Source: Thiocystis violacea (GTDB lineage: Bacteria; Pseudomonadota; Gammaproteobacteria; Chromatiales; Chromatiaceae). From it: DNA of 64,000 bases. Numbering within the stretch: the first letter of the stretch is position 1; each line of letters starts with the position of its first letter. Of the stretch, positions 50,830 to 59,855 are shown one piece after another. The position numbers were made by a program, and so were the translations under genes. Location of the stretch: assembly GCF_016583575.1 (NCBI RefSeq), contig NZ_NRRG01000030.1:1-64000 (forward strand), in the 5' to 3' direction. Under the pieces are notes generated by a model. The model was not told where the DNA came from. It saw only the letters and a program-made list of their open reading frames with translations, and searched no databases.

Positions 50830-53800
50830 TCAATCGTCGGCCAGTTTCACCGTGATGTCCGCCTCGTTCTCGAGCATCGCGAGCGCGCTGTCGAAGTCGA
50901 AGCCGTCCAGGGCGTGCTTGACCCGTTGCCGGGTGGAGAATGACAGAACCCGGCTGAAGCTTTCGGCATGCTGTCTCCAGAGATCCGTCGCCTCGATATC
51001 GCCCTCCGCCAGTAGCTCCATCAAGCGCTTGAACTCCGTCGCTACATCGGCGGGGGGCGAGCCGGACTGGGAGGGGACGTCCGTCGATTCGGAACGGGCC
51101 GGCGCGGTGGCGAGACCAGGCAGCCGGTCCAGCACCGGATTCAGATGCTCGATCAATGTCGTGAGTCGTCCAAATGTTCCGGGATCGCGTGATTTCGCGG
51201 CCTTTTCAAGCGCGCAGGCGGCAATGGCGATCTCGACCATTCCCAGGGTGCCCGCCAGGCCCTTGAGGGTGTGGGCCTGGCGAAGCGTCCCTGGCCAGTC
51301 GCCACTGTCCAGGGCGGCCTGGAGTGTCGTCGTGATATCCCGGTATTGACGATGGAACTGGCCCAGCAGCGTTCGATAGAAGACCGGGTCGTCACCCGTG
51401 CGCATCAGGCCCTCCTGGATGTCCAGGCCGGGGATGTCCGGCAGCGTGTCGGGCGGCTCCTGGGTGATGGGCGCGGATTCCGGGGCTGGGATCTCATCGT
51501 CCGCGACGGTTGGGCGATAGGCGGCGAGCATGGCGAAGAGTTCGCTCGGCTCGAAGGGTTTGGCCAGATAACCCTGCATGCCCATATCCAGCCCGCGCTG
51601 ACGCTCCTCGGCCATGGCGTGCGCGGTCATGGCGATGATCGGCAGGTCCGCGTAACGGTTTTGCGAGCGCAGTCGGGTGGTCGCCTCGTAGCCGTCGAGC
51701 ACGGGCATCTGAAGATCCATGAGGACGGCCGCGTAATGGTTCGCCGGATGCTCCGAGAGCCGGGCGAGGGCTTCCTCGCCATTGACGGCGACATCGATGA
51801 GCGCGCCCTGTTTCCTGAGCAGCTCGACGGCGATCTGCCGATTCAGCGGGTTGTCTTCCACCAGCAGGATTCGCATGCCGCGCAGCAATCCCACCGGCCT
51901 GTCGAGCGGTCTCGTGGCCTCCAGCGCCGGCGCCTCGCCGAGATGTCTCAGTCGCTCGCGCAGGAGGCACGGCATGAGTGGTTTGCCGATGAACCCGGTC
52001 GCTCCGAGTCGCGCGGCCGGCTCGCCGATCGCCGCGAGGTCGTAGGCCGAGACGATGAGGGTGTGCCGGGGCGCCGGAATCCGGCGCTCGCCCAGCGCTT
52101 TCAGCACGGCTTCCGCGTCCAGGCCAGGCATCACCCAATCCAGGATCAGCAGCTCGTAGGGGTCACCCGTCGACCAAGCCGCGACGATCCGCTCAAGCGC
52201 CTCGTCGCCGCCCTCGGCCTCATCGACGCGGCGCACGCCGCAATGCCGCAGCAGTGTCGTCGCGACCGACCGTGCCTGTGGGTAGTCGTCCACCACGAGC
52301 GCCCGCAGCTCCGCGACCTCGGGCGGAATTCGAGCCGATCCGCTCGACTCCGAAACGCGCGCGAAGCCGACCGTGAACGCGAAGATCGAACCCTGGCCGG
52401 GCGTGCTGACGACCTCGAGCCGGCCGCCCATGATCTCCACCAGGCGCTTGGAGATGACCAGCCCGAGCCCGGTGCCGCCATATTTACGGGTCGTGGAACC
52501 ATCCGCCTGGGAGAATTCCTCGAAGAGCCTGGCGAGTTGCTCCTGGCTCATACCGATCCCTGTGTCCTCCACGGCGAACCGCAGTCGCGTTTCCCGATCA
52601 TAGTCCTCGACCACCTCCAGCGTCAGCCGGACATGGCCGGCGTGGGTGAATTTAACGGCGTTCGAGAGCAGGTTGACGAGGATCTGGCGCAGACGCAGCG
52701 AATCGCCGAGCAGTTCACCGCCATCGCCCGCCATCCCGAGTCCGCGCGCGTCGAACAGCAACTCGATGCCTTGTTCCTGGGCGCGCTGCTGGACCATCAG
52801 CAGGGCCTCGCCGAGAACATGCTCCAGGTGAAACGGAACCCGTTCAAGCTCCATCCGGCCAGCCTCGACCTTGGAGAAATCGAGGATGTCGTTGAGGATG
52901 CCGAGCAGTGACTGGGCGGCGGACTGGGCCTTGGAGAGATAATCCCGTCGCGCTCGGTCGAGCTGGGTGTCGAGCGCCAGGTGGATCATCCCGATCACGG
53001 CGTTCATGGGGGTGCGGATCTCATGGCTCATGTTGGCCAGGAAGCGGCTCTTGGCGAGCGTCGCGGCCTCGGCCCTCTGACGGGCCTGTTCCAGCTCCCG
53101 CTGGACCGCTTCCCGCTGCTCGATGTCCGCCGCGACGGCCTTCGCCATGTCGTCCAGGATGGCTCCCAATACCTCCAGTTCCTCCACCCCATCCAGACGT
53201 CCGGCGCGGGCGTCGTACCGTCCCTCGGCCAGCAGTCCAGCGGCGGAGCGCAGCCGTTCCACCGGACGCAGGACGTTGCGGGCGAGGGCGCGGATGCCGA
53301 CGCCCACCAGCAGGACCATGAGCAGGAATCCCAGCGCGGAGGCCCAGATCCAGGCTTGCAGCCTCCCGCGCGCGGACATCAGCTCGGCGCCGGTGCGCTG
53401 GTCGACCAGGGTCAGCGGTTCCTCGATCGCCTCGGACAGCCGCAACCGCAGACGGTTGTAATCGCGGCTGTCGATCAGCTCCCTGGCGTAGACCCGGTTG
53501 GGCCGGCCATCGGAGACGAACTCCTGGCTGGTCGGGTCATAGAGTCCCTGGGTCGCGGCGAAGGCGATCTGGTCGACCTCCTTCAGGGCCTCGTTCGCCT
53601 CCAGCACCCGTTCGAGCGCCGCCAGTTCGGCATCCTTGAATCCGAGCGAACGCATCCGCTCCTGGAGCGATTGGCGCTGGCCCGTGTCCGCGAGTCGATG
53701 TTCGACATCGCCCGCGATGACCTGCTCCCAGTAGATGGTGGGGTGGGGGTGCGCGAGCGCCGGCTTCTCACCCTCGCGGATGCCCAGGATGTCGTAGTAG

Positions 53801-54030
53801 TAGAGCAGGAACCGAGGCTCGCCGGAGTTGGCGTAGAGTCCGACTAGGCGCCCGAGCAGTTCGGTCTCCTGTCTGAGCGCCTGCACCAGCACCAAGGCGC
53901 GCTGGCGATGGTCCTGGGCCGCGTTCAGCAGTACGTGCGAATTCCACACCAGCAGCGTGAAAACCCCGTTGGCCCCCAGCATCAAGAGCAGGGTGACCGA
54001 GAAGACGGCCGATAGACGGCTCAGCTTCAT
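50830..54030 (-). CDS. Hybrid sensor histidine kinase with two receivers and Hpt
   Basis: A 1066-residue membrane kinase. In order: membrane helix (about 7-28), a periplasmic domain (about 30-225), a second helix ([20 protein letters not shown]), HAMP (to about 300), HisKA with [16 protein letters not shown], HATPase with [20 protein letters not shown] and [13 protein letters not shown], receiver 1 ([22 protein letters not shown]), receiver 2 ([30 protein letters not shown]) and a C-terminal Hpt domain ([15 protein letters not shown]). It can run an internal His-Asp-His relay. Output is probably to the nearby HD-GYP regulator. The porin gene follows 10 bases later. Confidence 0.93.
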   Translation of the reverse strand: MKLSRLSAVFSVTLLLMLGANGVFTLLVWNSHVLLNAAQDHRQRALVLVQALRQETELLGRLVGLYANSGEPRFLLYYYDILGIREGEKPALAHPHPTIYWEQVIAGDVEHRLADTGQRQSLQERMRSLGFKDAELAALERVLEANEALKEVDQIAFAATQGLYDPTSQEFVSDGRPNRVYARELIDSRDYNRLRLRLSEAIEEPLTLVDQRTGAELMSARGRLQAWIWASALGFLLMVLLVGVGIRALARNVLRPVERLRSAAGLLAEGRYDARAGRLDGVEELEVLGAILDDMAKAVAADIEQREAVQRELEQARQRAEAATLAKSRFLANMSHEIRTPMNAVIGMIHLALDTQLDRARRDYLSKAQSAAQSLLGILNDILDFSKVEAGRMELERVPFHLEHVLGEALLMVQQRAQEQGIELLFDARGLGMAGDGGELLGDSLRLRQILVNLLSNAVKFTHAGHVRLTLEVVEDYDRETRLRFAVEDTGIGMSQEQLARLFEEFSQADGSTTRKYGGTGLGLVISKRLVEIMGGRLEVVSTPGQGSIFAFTVGFARVSESSGSARIPPEVAELRALVVDDYPQARSVATTLLRHCGVRRVDEAEGGDEALERIVAAWSTGDPYELLILDWVMPGLDAEAVLKALGERRIPAPRHTLIVSAYDLAAIGEPAARLGATGFIGKPLMPCLLRERLRHLGEAPALEATRPLDRPVGLLRGMRILLVEDNPLNRQIAVELLRKQGALIDVAVNGEEALARLSEHPANHYAAVLMDLQMPVLDGYEATTRLRSQNRYADLPIIAMTAHAMAEERQRGLDMGMQGYLAKPFEPSELFAMLAAYRPTVADDEIPAPESAPITQEPPDTLPDIPGLDIQEGLMRTGDDPVFYRTLLGQFHRQYRDITTTLQAALDSGDWPGTLRQAHTLKGLAGTLGMVEIAIAACALEKAAKSRDPGTFGRLTTLIEHLNPVLDRLPGLATAPARSESTDVPSQSGSPPADVATEFKRLMELLAEGDIEATDLWRQHAESFSRVLSFSTRQRVKHALDGFDFDSALAMLENEADITVKLADD

Positions 54031-54069
54031 CGCGAATCCGGTCGCCGGGGTTGACCGCGCGCGGACATT

Positions 54070-54963
54070 TCAGAGCCCTCGTCCGAACTGGTTCAGGAAG
54101 TCGCGCGTCTCCGCCAGGAACGCCTCGGGTCTCTCTTCGTGCGGCAGATGGCCGGCATCGGGGATGACCCGCAACGCGGCGCCAGGGATGGCTTGCGCCA
54201 GCCGCCGGCTCTCCTCGGGCTTGACGGCCCGGTCGTGCTCGCCCGTCACGACCAGCGTGGGCAGGCTCAATCCGCCCAGACGGCCGTCCAGATCCAGTTT
54301 GTGGGACGCGAGAAACAGTTCAAAAAAGGCCTTGTCCCAGGGACCGTGCATGAAATCGCGCTTGAGTTCGGCGATCTTCGCGTCGGAGAGGCATTCCTGG
54401 CGATACCAGAACTTCCGAATGGCCGGCTCGTAGAGCCGCTTGATCATGAATCCCATCAAGCGTGTGAAGGCCGGTTTCAGGGCCTTCATCACCGCCAGCA
54501 TGGGCGCGGGCACCTGGCTGGTCGCATAGCCGCTATAGATCATCGCCCCGACCAGAACCAGCCCTTGCACCCGCTCCGGATGACGCAGGGCGGTCATGAG
54601 CGAGACGGTCCCGCCGGTCGAGTGGCCGACCAGGACGGCGCGCTCGAAACCCAGGGCGGGAATCAGCGTGGCGACCAGATCGCTCTGCGACTCGGCGCTG
54701 TAGGGCGAGGGACCGCGCCCGCTGGACAGCGGGCGCGAGGTCAGACCGCACACCGGCCGATCGAAGGCCACGACCGTCGCTTGCCCTGCCAGCGCCTCGA
54801 CGACCTGGCTCCAGGATTTGAGGCTCAGAAAGCTGCCGTGCAGCAAGAGGATCAAGGTCGGGCCGGATCCGCGACGCTTGTAATGGATCCGAAAGCCATT
54901 GACCTCCAGAAAGAGGCTGTCCGGGTCGGCGAATTGGGTTTGAAATGAATCGATCTTATCCAT
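54070..54963 (-). CDS. Alpha/beta hydrolase
   Basis: About 297 residues with the alpha/beta hydrolase fold. It has LILLLHGSFLSLKSW (oxyanion-hole region), the nucleophile elbow VGHSTGGTVSLMTAL (GHSTGG, Ser), VVTGEHDRAVK (acid) and DAGHLPHEERPEAF (His). The triad Ser-Asp-His is intact. ATG 54963 is chosen as the family N-terminus (LEVNGFRIHYKRRGSGP follows); the frame extends 35 codons further upstream. The 39-base gap to the kinase gene may mean co-transcription. The substrate is unknown. Confidence 0.85.
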   Translation of the reverse strand: MDKIDSFQTQFADPDSLFLEVNGFRIHYKRRGSGPTLILLLHGSFLSLKSWSQVVEALAGQATVVAFDRPVCGLTSRPLSSGRGPSPYSAESQSDLVATLIPALGFERAVLVGHSTGGTVSLMTALRHPERVQGLVLVGAMIYSGYATSQVPAPMLAVMKALKPAFTRLMGFMIKRLYEPAIRKFWYRQECLSDAKIAELKRDFMHGPWDKAFFELFLASHKLDLDGRLGGLSLPTLVVTGEHDRAVKPEESRRLAQAIPGAALRVIPDAGHLPHEERPEAFLAETRDFLNQFGRGL

Positions 54964-55142
54964 GGTGCGAGGTTCCACCGCTGTTGCCCGGCTCGCCCGA
55001 TCCGCGGCCGTGAGCCTGGAGTCGTTTGCCGAGGATGCGCGGGGGTGCCGCCCATCGGTCGGAATCAATCGTGCGCGCCGTCACCTATCGCGAACCGGTA
55101 GCCAATCATCCTGGGCTTGATGATCCTCGAACGCCACCTTGG

Positions 55143-55192
55143 AAGCGAAATCCCCGTGGCCCGCGCGTCGGATAGGCGCGGTGCCACGGGGA
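55143..55192 (-). terminator. Intrinsic terminator of the collagen-like lipoprotein gene
   Basis: Perfect 10-bp arms TCCCCGTGGC (55151-55160) and GCCACGGGGA (55183-55192), with an inner CGCG pair, followed on the minus strand by TTTCGCTT. It lies 36 bases after the stop codon of the Gly-X-Y lipoprotein gene. Confidence 0.7.
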
Positions 55193-55227
55193 TACCAGGG
55201 GCGGGACGATCGGCCAGGAACCTCCGA

Positions 55228-55782
55228 TCAGTAACCGTTGGAACGATAACGCTCGATGCAGTTGTTGTAATAGATGTCGAAGGTCTGCTGAGTATCCTGC
55301 AACGTGCTCTGACTCATGGCCGCGCCCGTGGCGGCGCCCGCGAGCGCGCCAGCCTCCGCCAGGTCGTGACTGCCTGGCCGGCCGCCTGGACCACCGGGAC
55401 CGCCTGGTCCACGATGGCCACCTGGACCACCAGGACCACCCGGACCTCTCGGCCCCCTTGGGCCACCGCTGGGAACGCTCACCTGATTGCCGATCACGGC
55501 CCCGGCGATGGTGCCGATCGCGGTGAAAGCGATCTCCTTGTTCACGTTATCCTGCTTGGCCTTTTCCGCCGCCTGATAGGCCTGTTGACGGCAGATGCTG
55601 TCCCCCTCCACCGAGACTCCGCCCCGGCCGCCGATCTGTGCCGGATAGGTCGGCATCATGGGCGTGGCCTGCATGCTCGAACAGCCGGCCAGGACGACCG
55701 CGCCCGTCGCCGCGGCGATCAGTGCGCGGGCGATCGATGCGCGTGGGATCAATGTGCGCGAAAAACGAATGGTGTTTGGCAT
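55228..55782 (-). CDS. Glycine-zipper lipoprotein with collagen-like Gly-X-Y repeat
   Basis: A 184-residue lipoprotein (ALIAAATGAVVLAGCSS; lipobox Cys34). Residues about 82-100 (EIAFTAIGTIAGAVIGN) and 140-156 (LAEAGALAGAATGAAMS) form two glycine-zipper helices. Between them, residues 107-136 hold ten Gly-X-Y triplets such as GPR, GPG and GHR, a collagen-like insert. The C-terminus, TFDIYYNNCIERYRSNGY, resembles SlyB/Rcp-type lipoproteins. The start lies only 15 bases from the end of the TnpB-like gene, so its original promoter may have been displaced. A good terminator follows. Confidence 0.75.
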   Translation of the reverse strand: MPNTIRFSRTLIPRASIARALIAAATGAVVLAGCSSMQATPMMPTYPAQIGGRGGVSVEGDSICRQQAYQAAEKAKQDNVNKEIAFTAIGTIAGAVIGNQVSVPSGGPRGPRGPGGPGGPGGHRGPGGPGGPGGRPGSHDLAEAGALAGAATGAAMSQSTLQDTQQTFDIYYNNCIERYRSNGY

Positions 55783-55797
55783 TTAATGCTGTTCCAT

Positions 55798-57204
55798 TTA
55801 TCTTGAGCAAACTTGCTCAATGGACTTATCCGCACTTGGTTGACGCGACGGATCGCCCAACTCAAGCCTCTTGACGCTCAGTGGCGCCGGAGAACGTGCC
55901 AGTAGCCGCCGCTTCACGTCCCGATACGGCGTGAATCGTTTGATCTCGGGATCGGCGAGGCGCGCCAGCACGTTCAGAGCCGCGTTGTGGTCCGCCTGAA
56001 GAACGTCCCCGGTCACCCGGTAAAACTTATCGCCAACGCGCTTGCCTTGCAGCAACCCGGTGGTCGAGTCCATTTGCGACGTATAGGCACCATTCACCAA
56101 GACATGCTTGGCGTCACGCTGCTCGCACACCGAGTCGAGGGCTTCGGCTAACACGCCTTTCGCCCATCCACTCATGCGTCGGTTGTATCGCTTCCATGGC
56201 ACCTGGCTGGCCATGGGCGAGGTTAAATCTTCGGAGACCACCAGCGCCGCCTTGTCCACGATGGAGTGCGCGGATTGATAGGCGATCGTGCGCAGGCGCT
56301 TTTTCGCGCGCGACCGGCGCGCGTCGATCTTTTTGCGCCCCAGGTTGCCGCGGCGGATCCGGTCGGCCTTGGCGATGCGCCCGGCGGCGCGGTGCTTCTT
56401 CTCCAGCGCATGGAGTTGGTTGCGCGGCCTGCCGGTCTTGGCGGCTGCGTCGCTGTAGTCGGTGAGCACGGCGCCGAAGGCTGTGCCATGCGCCTCGCCG
56501 TCGGAATCGGTGAACGCCTCGGTGTAACCCTTATCGACCCCGAGCGCCTGCTCACCGTGCGGACGCCCGGCGCCCTTGTCGGTGGCATAGTGGATCTCGG
56601 TGAAGCCGTCCTTCACGCAAATGCGCAGATTGCAGCCGGTGAGATCGACGTGTTTTCCGTTGCTGGTCGTGATCAAGCGAATGTCCATGCCGTACTGTTT
56701 GGCGATCCGGATCGTGATGACCAGCCGCCCGTCCACGATCGCCGACGCGTGCTTGTCGGAGCGCACGATGAACTGATTGGCGGTGTGACTGACGCCATGT
56801 CGAAAGTGCGCGCGCATCTGGCGGTGCAGAAAGGGATCGTCCAGCCATTGATCGTTTTTGAGCCGGGTGTAGAGCCGCTTACGCTCGATCGGGTCGGTCG
56901 TGCGGGCGGCGATGGCCTGCCGAACCTTGAGCTTGGCGGCGGCCTTGTAGGTCAGAATATCGTTGACGACATCCTTGGTCGTTTCGTTGCGAATCGTCCC
57001 GTCGACCGGCAGCGGCCCGTACAGATTCCGAGCAACGATGTCCTTGCGGATGTCCAGGGCGGAGCGTCCGACGTTACCGAGCGCACCGTAGCGTCGCCAG
57101 ATGTCCCCGCGCAGATAGCCCATCGCCTGACAGATCGGCGTGAGTTCAGGCGGGACATCAGCGTGCAGGGTGCGCGTGACGTTGATGCGGTAAGTCTTGC
57201 TCAT
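55798..57204 (-). CDS. TnpB-like RuvC nuclease without zinc ribbon
   Basis: A 468-residue protein related to IS200/IS605 TnpB, the RNA-guided ancestor of Cas12. The RuvC-like triad is intact: D224 in LGVDKGYTEA, E325 in LVVSEDLTSP and D405 in QADHNAALNVLA. The zinc ribbon expected between the second and third residues has no cysteine (NGAYTSQMDS, then TTGLLQGKRVGDKFY). A basic helix (ARRSRAKKRLR) precedes E325. The stop codon lies beside a perfect hairpin (55803-55820), as at insertion-sequence right ends where the guide RNA is encoded. No TnpA gene is present. Start ATG is at 57204. Confidence 0.8.
   Translation of the reverse strand: MSKTYRINVTRTLHADVPPELTPICQAMGYLRGDIWRRYGALGNVGRSALDIRKDIVARNLYGPLPVDGTIRNETTKDVVNDILTYKAAAKLKVRQAIAARTTDPIERKRLYTRLKNDQWLDDPFLHRQMRAHFRHGVSHTANQFIVRSDKHASAIVDGRLVITIRIAKQYGMDIRLITTSNGKHVDLTGCNLRICVKDGFTEIHYATDKGAGRPHGEQALGVDKGYTEAFTDSDGEAHGTAFGAVLTDYSDAAAKTGRPRNQLHALEKKHRAAGRIAKADRIRRGNLGRKKIDARRSRAKKRLRTIAYQSAHSIVDKAALVVSEDLTSPMASQVPWKRYNRRMSGWAKGVLAEALDSVCEQRDAKHVLVNGAYTSQMDSTTGLLQGKRVGDKFYRVTGDVLQADHNAALNVLARLADPEIKRFTPYRDVKRRLLARSPAPLSVKRLELGDPSRQPSADKSIEQVCSR
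55803..55820. repeat. Hairpin at the 3' end of the TnpB-like gene
   Basis: Perfect 8-bp arms TTGAGCAA and TTGCTCAA around AC, overlapping the last codons of the TnpB-like gene. Its place and shape fit an IS200/IS605-type right-end hairpin or the end of a guide-RNA scaffold. Confidence 0.5.
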
Positions 57205-57250
57205 AGAAGCAATTATGGTCAGTTATAGAAAATAATTAAGGAACAGTTGA

Positions 57251-57692
57251 CTCGACTTTGGCCATTTTTAGCGGGCTCTCTGGGAATTCAGTAGGTGGCG
57301 TATTTCTTTAAAAACAGCATGATAGAGCGTTCTGGAAAAAAGAAAACGGCTCTATAACAGCGCTTGAAAGTAGCGTAAGTCATTGATTTGAAGTTTCGGC
57401 AGAGCAAGGAATCGCTCCAGAGCCTGCTAATGTGGCTTGGTATGCGACGCTATGACGCCCTTCTGTCAGCCGTAACATGATGTAATTCATAACTACGTCG
57501 ACCTACTGAGATCCCAAAGAGCCTTTTAGCGGACATTAGGTCATTTAAAATCAACGGCTTGTGATGTGCTCAGAAATTAGCGAGGGGTCCAACTCCGTCG
57601 TTTCGGGCCTCCCGACCGCCTCTAATTTTCTGCCCTCACGATTTTTCAGGCACTTACCCCGCTGGAGTGCTGCAAAAATGGCCAAAGTCGAG
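57251..57692. mobile_element. MITE-like element with 19-bp inverted ends
   Basis: The ends are perfect 19-bp inverted repeats: CTCGACTTTGGCCATTTTT at 57251-57269 and its complement at 57674-57692. Both outer flanks are the direct repeat AGTTGA (57245-57250 and 57693-57698), a target-site duplication of 6 bp. The 442-bp element encodes no convincing protein, so it is non-autonomous. It starts 47 bases upstream of the TnpB-like gene. The parent insertion-sequence family cannot be named from the window. Confidence 0.85.
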
Positions 57693-57987
57693 AGTTGATA
57701 GCTTCTTTCTGATTGAAATAACCTAGGTTCACGCGAAATCCATGCGGCGCCCTCGATCGTGACCGCACCGTCGGTCGTCTCCGAACCGCCCGGACAATCT
57801 GATCAAATATCAAATCACCTTGAAGGCATAATAAAAACAAAGTTTTATTAATTCTGGCACTGCCCATCCGGTATTCTACGCAGGGCTGTCAAGGTGTCAA
57901 CGCGACTCAAAAAAGGCGGATTGGCTCGGCTTCCCGGCCGATGTGACAGGTCGCCCGGTCTCCGGGCCGACCCGTGATCCGCCCGGT

Positions 57988-58128
57988 CATAGATAGGATT
58001 AACAGGATTTCGCAGGATTGACAGGATTTATAACGCTTTGTTTGTAAAGCTGTAAATCTTGAAGAATCCTGTTAATCCTGTCCATTTCCGGAGCTTTCGG
58101 TCGGGTACGGACGTTCCCGGAAATCGCC
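57988..58128. repeat. Stop-codon-anchored repeat, long copy 2
   Basis: This is the inverse of the copy after purA. On the minus strand, GGCGATTTCCGGGAACG follows the TAA at 58129-58131, then a hairpin arm pair (ATTTCCGG and CCGGAAAT) and a GGACAGGATTAACAGG unit. The AATCCTGTCAATCCTG half runs out to about 57988. It is shorter than copy 1 because the AATCCTGTC tandem is not expanded. Confidence 0.8.
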
Positions 58129-58362
58129 TTACTCCCACTCCGCCAGATCCGCGCGCATGATCCGCACCCGTTGGAGAATGGCTTCGCGTTTGAGGTTGAA
58201 CAGGACCATGCCGCCGGTGATGAGGGCGCCGAGTCCGATCAGGATGAGTGCCTGTCCGATGCCTTGGTCCGGATAGAAGCGGAAGAGCTGGCCGATGACG
58301 TCGAGCACCAGAAAGGCGACGCCGAGGACGATGCTGGCGAGGGCGACCGCGAAGAGGAACAT
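58129..58362 (-). pseudogene. Truncated copy of the membrane protein gene at 63352
   Basis: The 77 codons from MFLFAVALASIVLGVAFLV to RADLAEWE match the C-terminus of the protein encoded at 63352-64000. Similarity starts abruptly at FLF and lacks the first 130 or more residues. Relative to the paralogue it has in-frame losses of 36 bp and 12 bp, each between short direct repeats (GCGAYGCCG and GAGGGCGA). The remainder, FYPDQGIGQALILIGLGALI, is almost identical. The stop codon is fused to the dispersed repeat. Confidence 0.75.
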
Positions 58363-58699
58363 CTCCGACCAACAGGGCTTCCGATCGCAACGGCCGCGGC
58401 GAACCCGCGCCGAGCGCGGCCAGGAACAGGGTCAGGCCACCGGAGGGGTTTCCCATCAAGGAGCGAGAGGTCGCCTGTCGATCGCACCCCGGTTCGGTCG
58501 GTTAAGACACGACTGGAGGGCGTCAGGATCCCGGCATCGTCGCCGCGCCGGCCAGTTCGAGTGTCGCCTGATCGCCTAGGATCGCCTGGATTTCAACAGG
58601 TTCGGTCGGAACGGCCGTGAACAGTCGTGTCACCAAGGGCGGCTTCGGCCAAGAGGGCACTGGCCGGCGTGGCTTCTGTTCGTCCGCGCTCGCGCACGG
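58363..58699. other. Non-coding stretch between the gene fragment and cytochrome c
   Basis: No supported gene is present. One minus-strand frame begins MGNPSGGLTLFLAALGAG before drifting into a shadow of the truncated gene; it could be a scrap of a further membrane protein but has no recognised match. Confidence 0.35.
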
Positions 58700-59017
58700 T
58701 CATTTGAGCGTCGCGAGCCAGTCGGCGATGGCCCGCATCTCCGCTTCACTCACCACGTTCATCACCGGGCGCATGCCCTCGCTCTTGCCGTTGTTGCGCA
58801 CTCCATTCTTGATGTCGAGCATCTGGATATAGGCATAGTCGGCGCTCTGCCCAGCCAGGCGCGGATAGTCCGTCATGGTCGGGGTATCGCCGTCCTGGCC
58901 GTGACAGGTGGCGCAGGTCTTGCCGGTGTAGATTAAGGCGCCATCGAGCGGCTCGGCCGCACTGCCGAGTGGCAACAGTAAGGACACGAGGATGGCGCGA
59001 CGGAACGGAGCTTTCAT
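58700..59017 (-). CDS. Small class I cytochrome c
   Basis: A 105-residue secreted monohaem c-type cytochrome. It has a signal peptide (RRAILVSLLLPLGSAAEP), the haem motif CATCH (CxxCH, about residue 36) and a likely axial Met in GMRPVMN about 45 residues later. The ending SEAEMRAIADWLATLK is typical of class I cytochromes. The ATG at 59017 follows AGAGG by about 6 bases. It should act in periplasmic electron transfer; no partner oxidase or reductase is adjacent. Confidence 0.9.
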   Translation of the reverse strand: MKAPFRRAILVSLLLPLGSAAEPLDGALIYTGKTCATCHGQDGDTPTMTDYPRLAGQSADYAYIQMLDIKNGVRNNGKSEGMRPVMNVVSEAEMRAIADWLATLK

Positions 59018-59096
59018 GGGATACCTCTGGATTGTGGGCCGGATTGATCGGGGGCAGCCAGTGCTGATGAATGGTTCGAGGCCGACCCCGTCGCGC

Positions 59097-59432
59097 TTAT
59101 GATACAGGCCACGACAAGGTGGGGACCAGCCGGTTGGGGGTAGACCCAAACGGGGACACGGCCTTTCCGAGGTAGCGGCGCTGGTCGTTCATCAGGGCAA
59201 ACATCCTGATCGACTCGCGGACCAGCGGGATGCGCCGCGCAATCAGGATCTCCTCGCGGTTCGATTCGCCCAGGGCGAGGCTGTTGGTCGCCGAGTCCAT
59301 GGCATCCAGGATCAGCCGTCGCTCGTCGGGCGTGGCGGCTTCGCCGTCGAGGGTGCGGCGCTCCAGTGCCGCGCGAGGCGCTCGATCTGGCGGCGGGATC
59401 GTCAGTCGCGGGCGACGCCGTTCTAGAGCCAC
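59097..59432 (-). CDS. Hypothetical protein overlapping the Uma2 gene end
   Basis: A 111-residue frame starting with a GTG that overlaps the Uma2 stop (CTGTGGCTCTAG). The translation has a Pro/Arg-rich start, then a helix-rich part (TPDERRLILDAMDSATNSLAL, EEILIARRIPLVRESIRMFALMNDQRRYL) that looks like real protein. I do not recognise a family. The overlap suggests it was translated after Uma2, whose reading frame is now interrupted upstream. Confidence 0.4.
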   Translation of the reverse strand: MALERRRPRLTIPPPDRAPRAALERRTLDGEAATPDERRLILDAMDSATNSLALGESNREEILIARRIPLVRESIRMFALMNDQRRYLGKAVSPFGSTPNRLVPTLSWPVS

Positions 59433-59845
59433 AGGGATTCGAGTTCCAGGGTAAATTCGACGAAGGGTGGAGCCTGGGTCTGTTCGTTGCCGCTAGCCTG
59501 GAGCACAAGCCGCCAAGCCCCGTTTCCCAGCGCATGGACCTTCAGGGTGCGCTTGGCCGGATCGACCAGCCAGACATGGGCCAGGCCATGCCGGGCCTGG
59601 AGCGGTCGCTTGATCTCGCGGTCCTTGCTGGCAGTGGAGGGCGAGAGGATCTCGCGGATACAGTCCGGTACGACCTCGAAGCGATGGCCCTCGGGGATCC
59701 TGGGCATTCGCTCGCGGCGCTAGCCGGCCAGATCGGGGACCGCCACCTCCCGGTCGCGCACGAAATGCACCTCGGGTTCGACCAGTATCCACCAGCCTCC
59801 GGGTCCGCCCCGGCGACGGCTGTAGCGACGGCCAATAAGTACGTT
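59423..59845 (-). pseudogene. Uma2-family (DUF820) endonuclease gene, interrupted
   Basis: The minus strand encodes much of a Uma2/DUF820 restriction-endonuclease-like protein: GGPGGWWILVEPEVHFVRDR, VPDLAG, then after a TAG at 59720-59722 RRERMPRIPE, CIREILSPSTASKDREIKRP and HGLAHVWLVDPAKRTL, which hold the catalytic Glu/Lys region. Relatives read WRRERMP at the break, so a TGG to TAG nonsense change is likely. The N-terminus is missing too; the frame closes upstream at about 59846, where a cluster of TTATCAGG repeats begins. A 95-residue internal restart is possible but would lack part of the fold. Confidence 0.7.
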
Positions 59846-59855
59846 CTATTATCCA

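Noticed and set aside
58028-58459. Minus-strand 143-codon frame over the truncated membrane gene
   Set aside because: Most of it is an out-of-frame reading of the gene copy at 58129-58362 and of the dispersed repeat.
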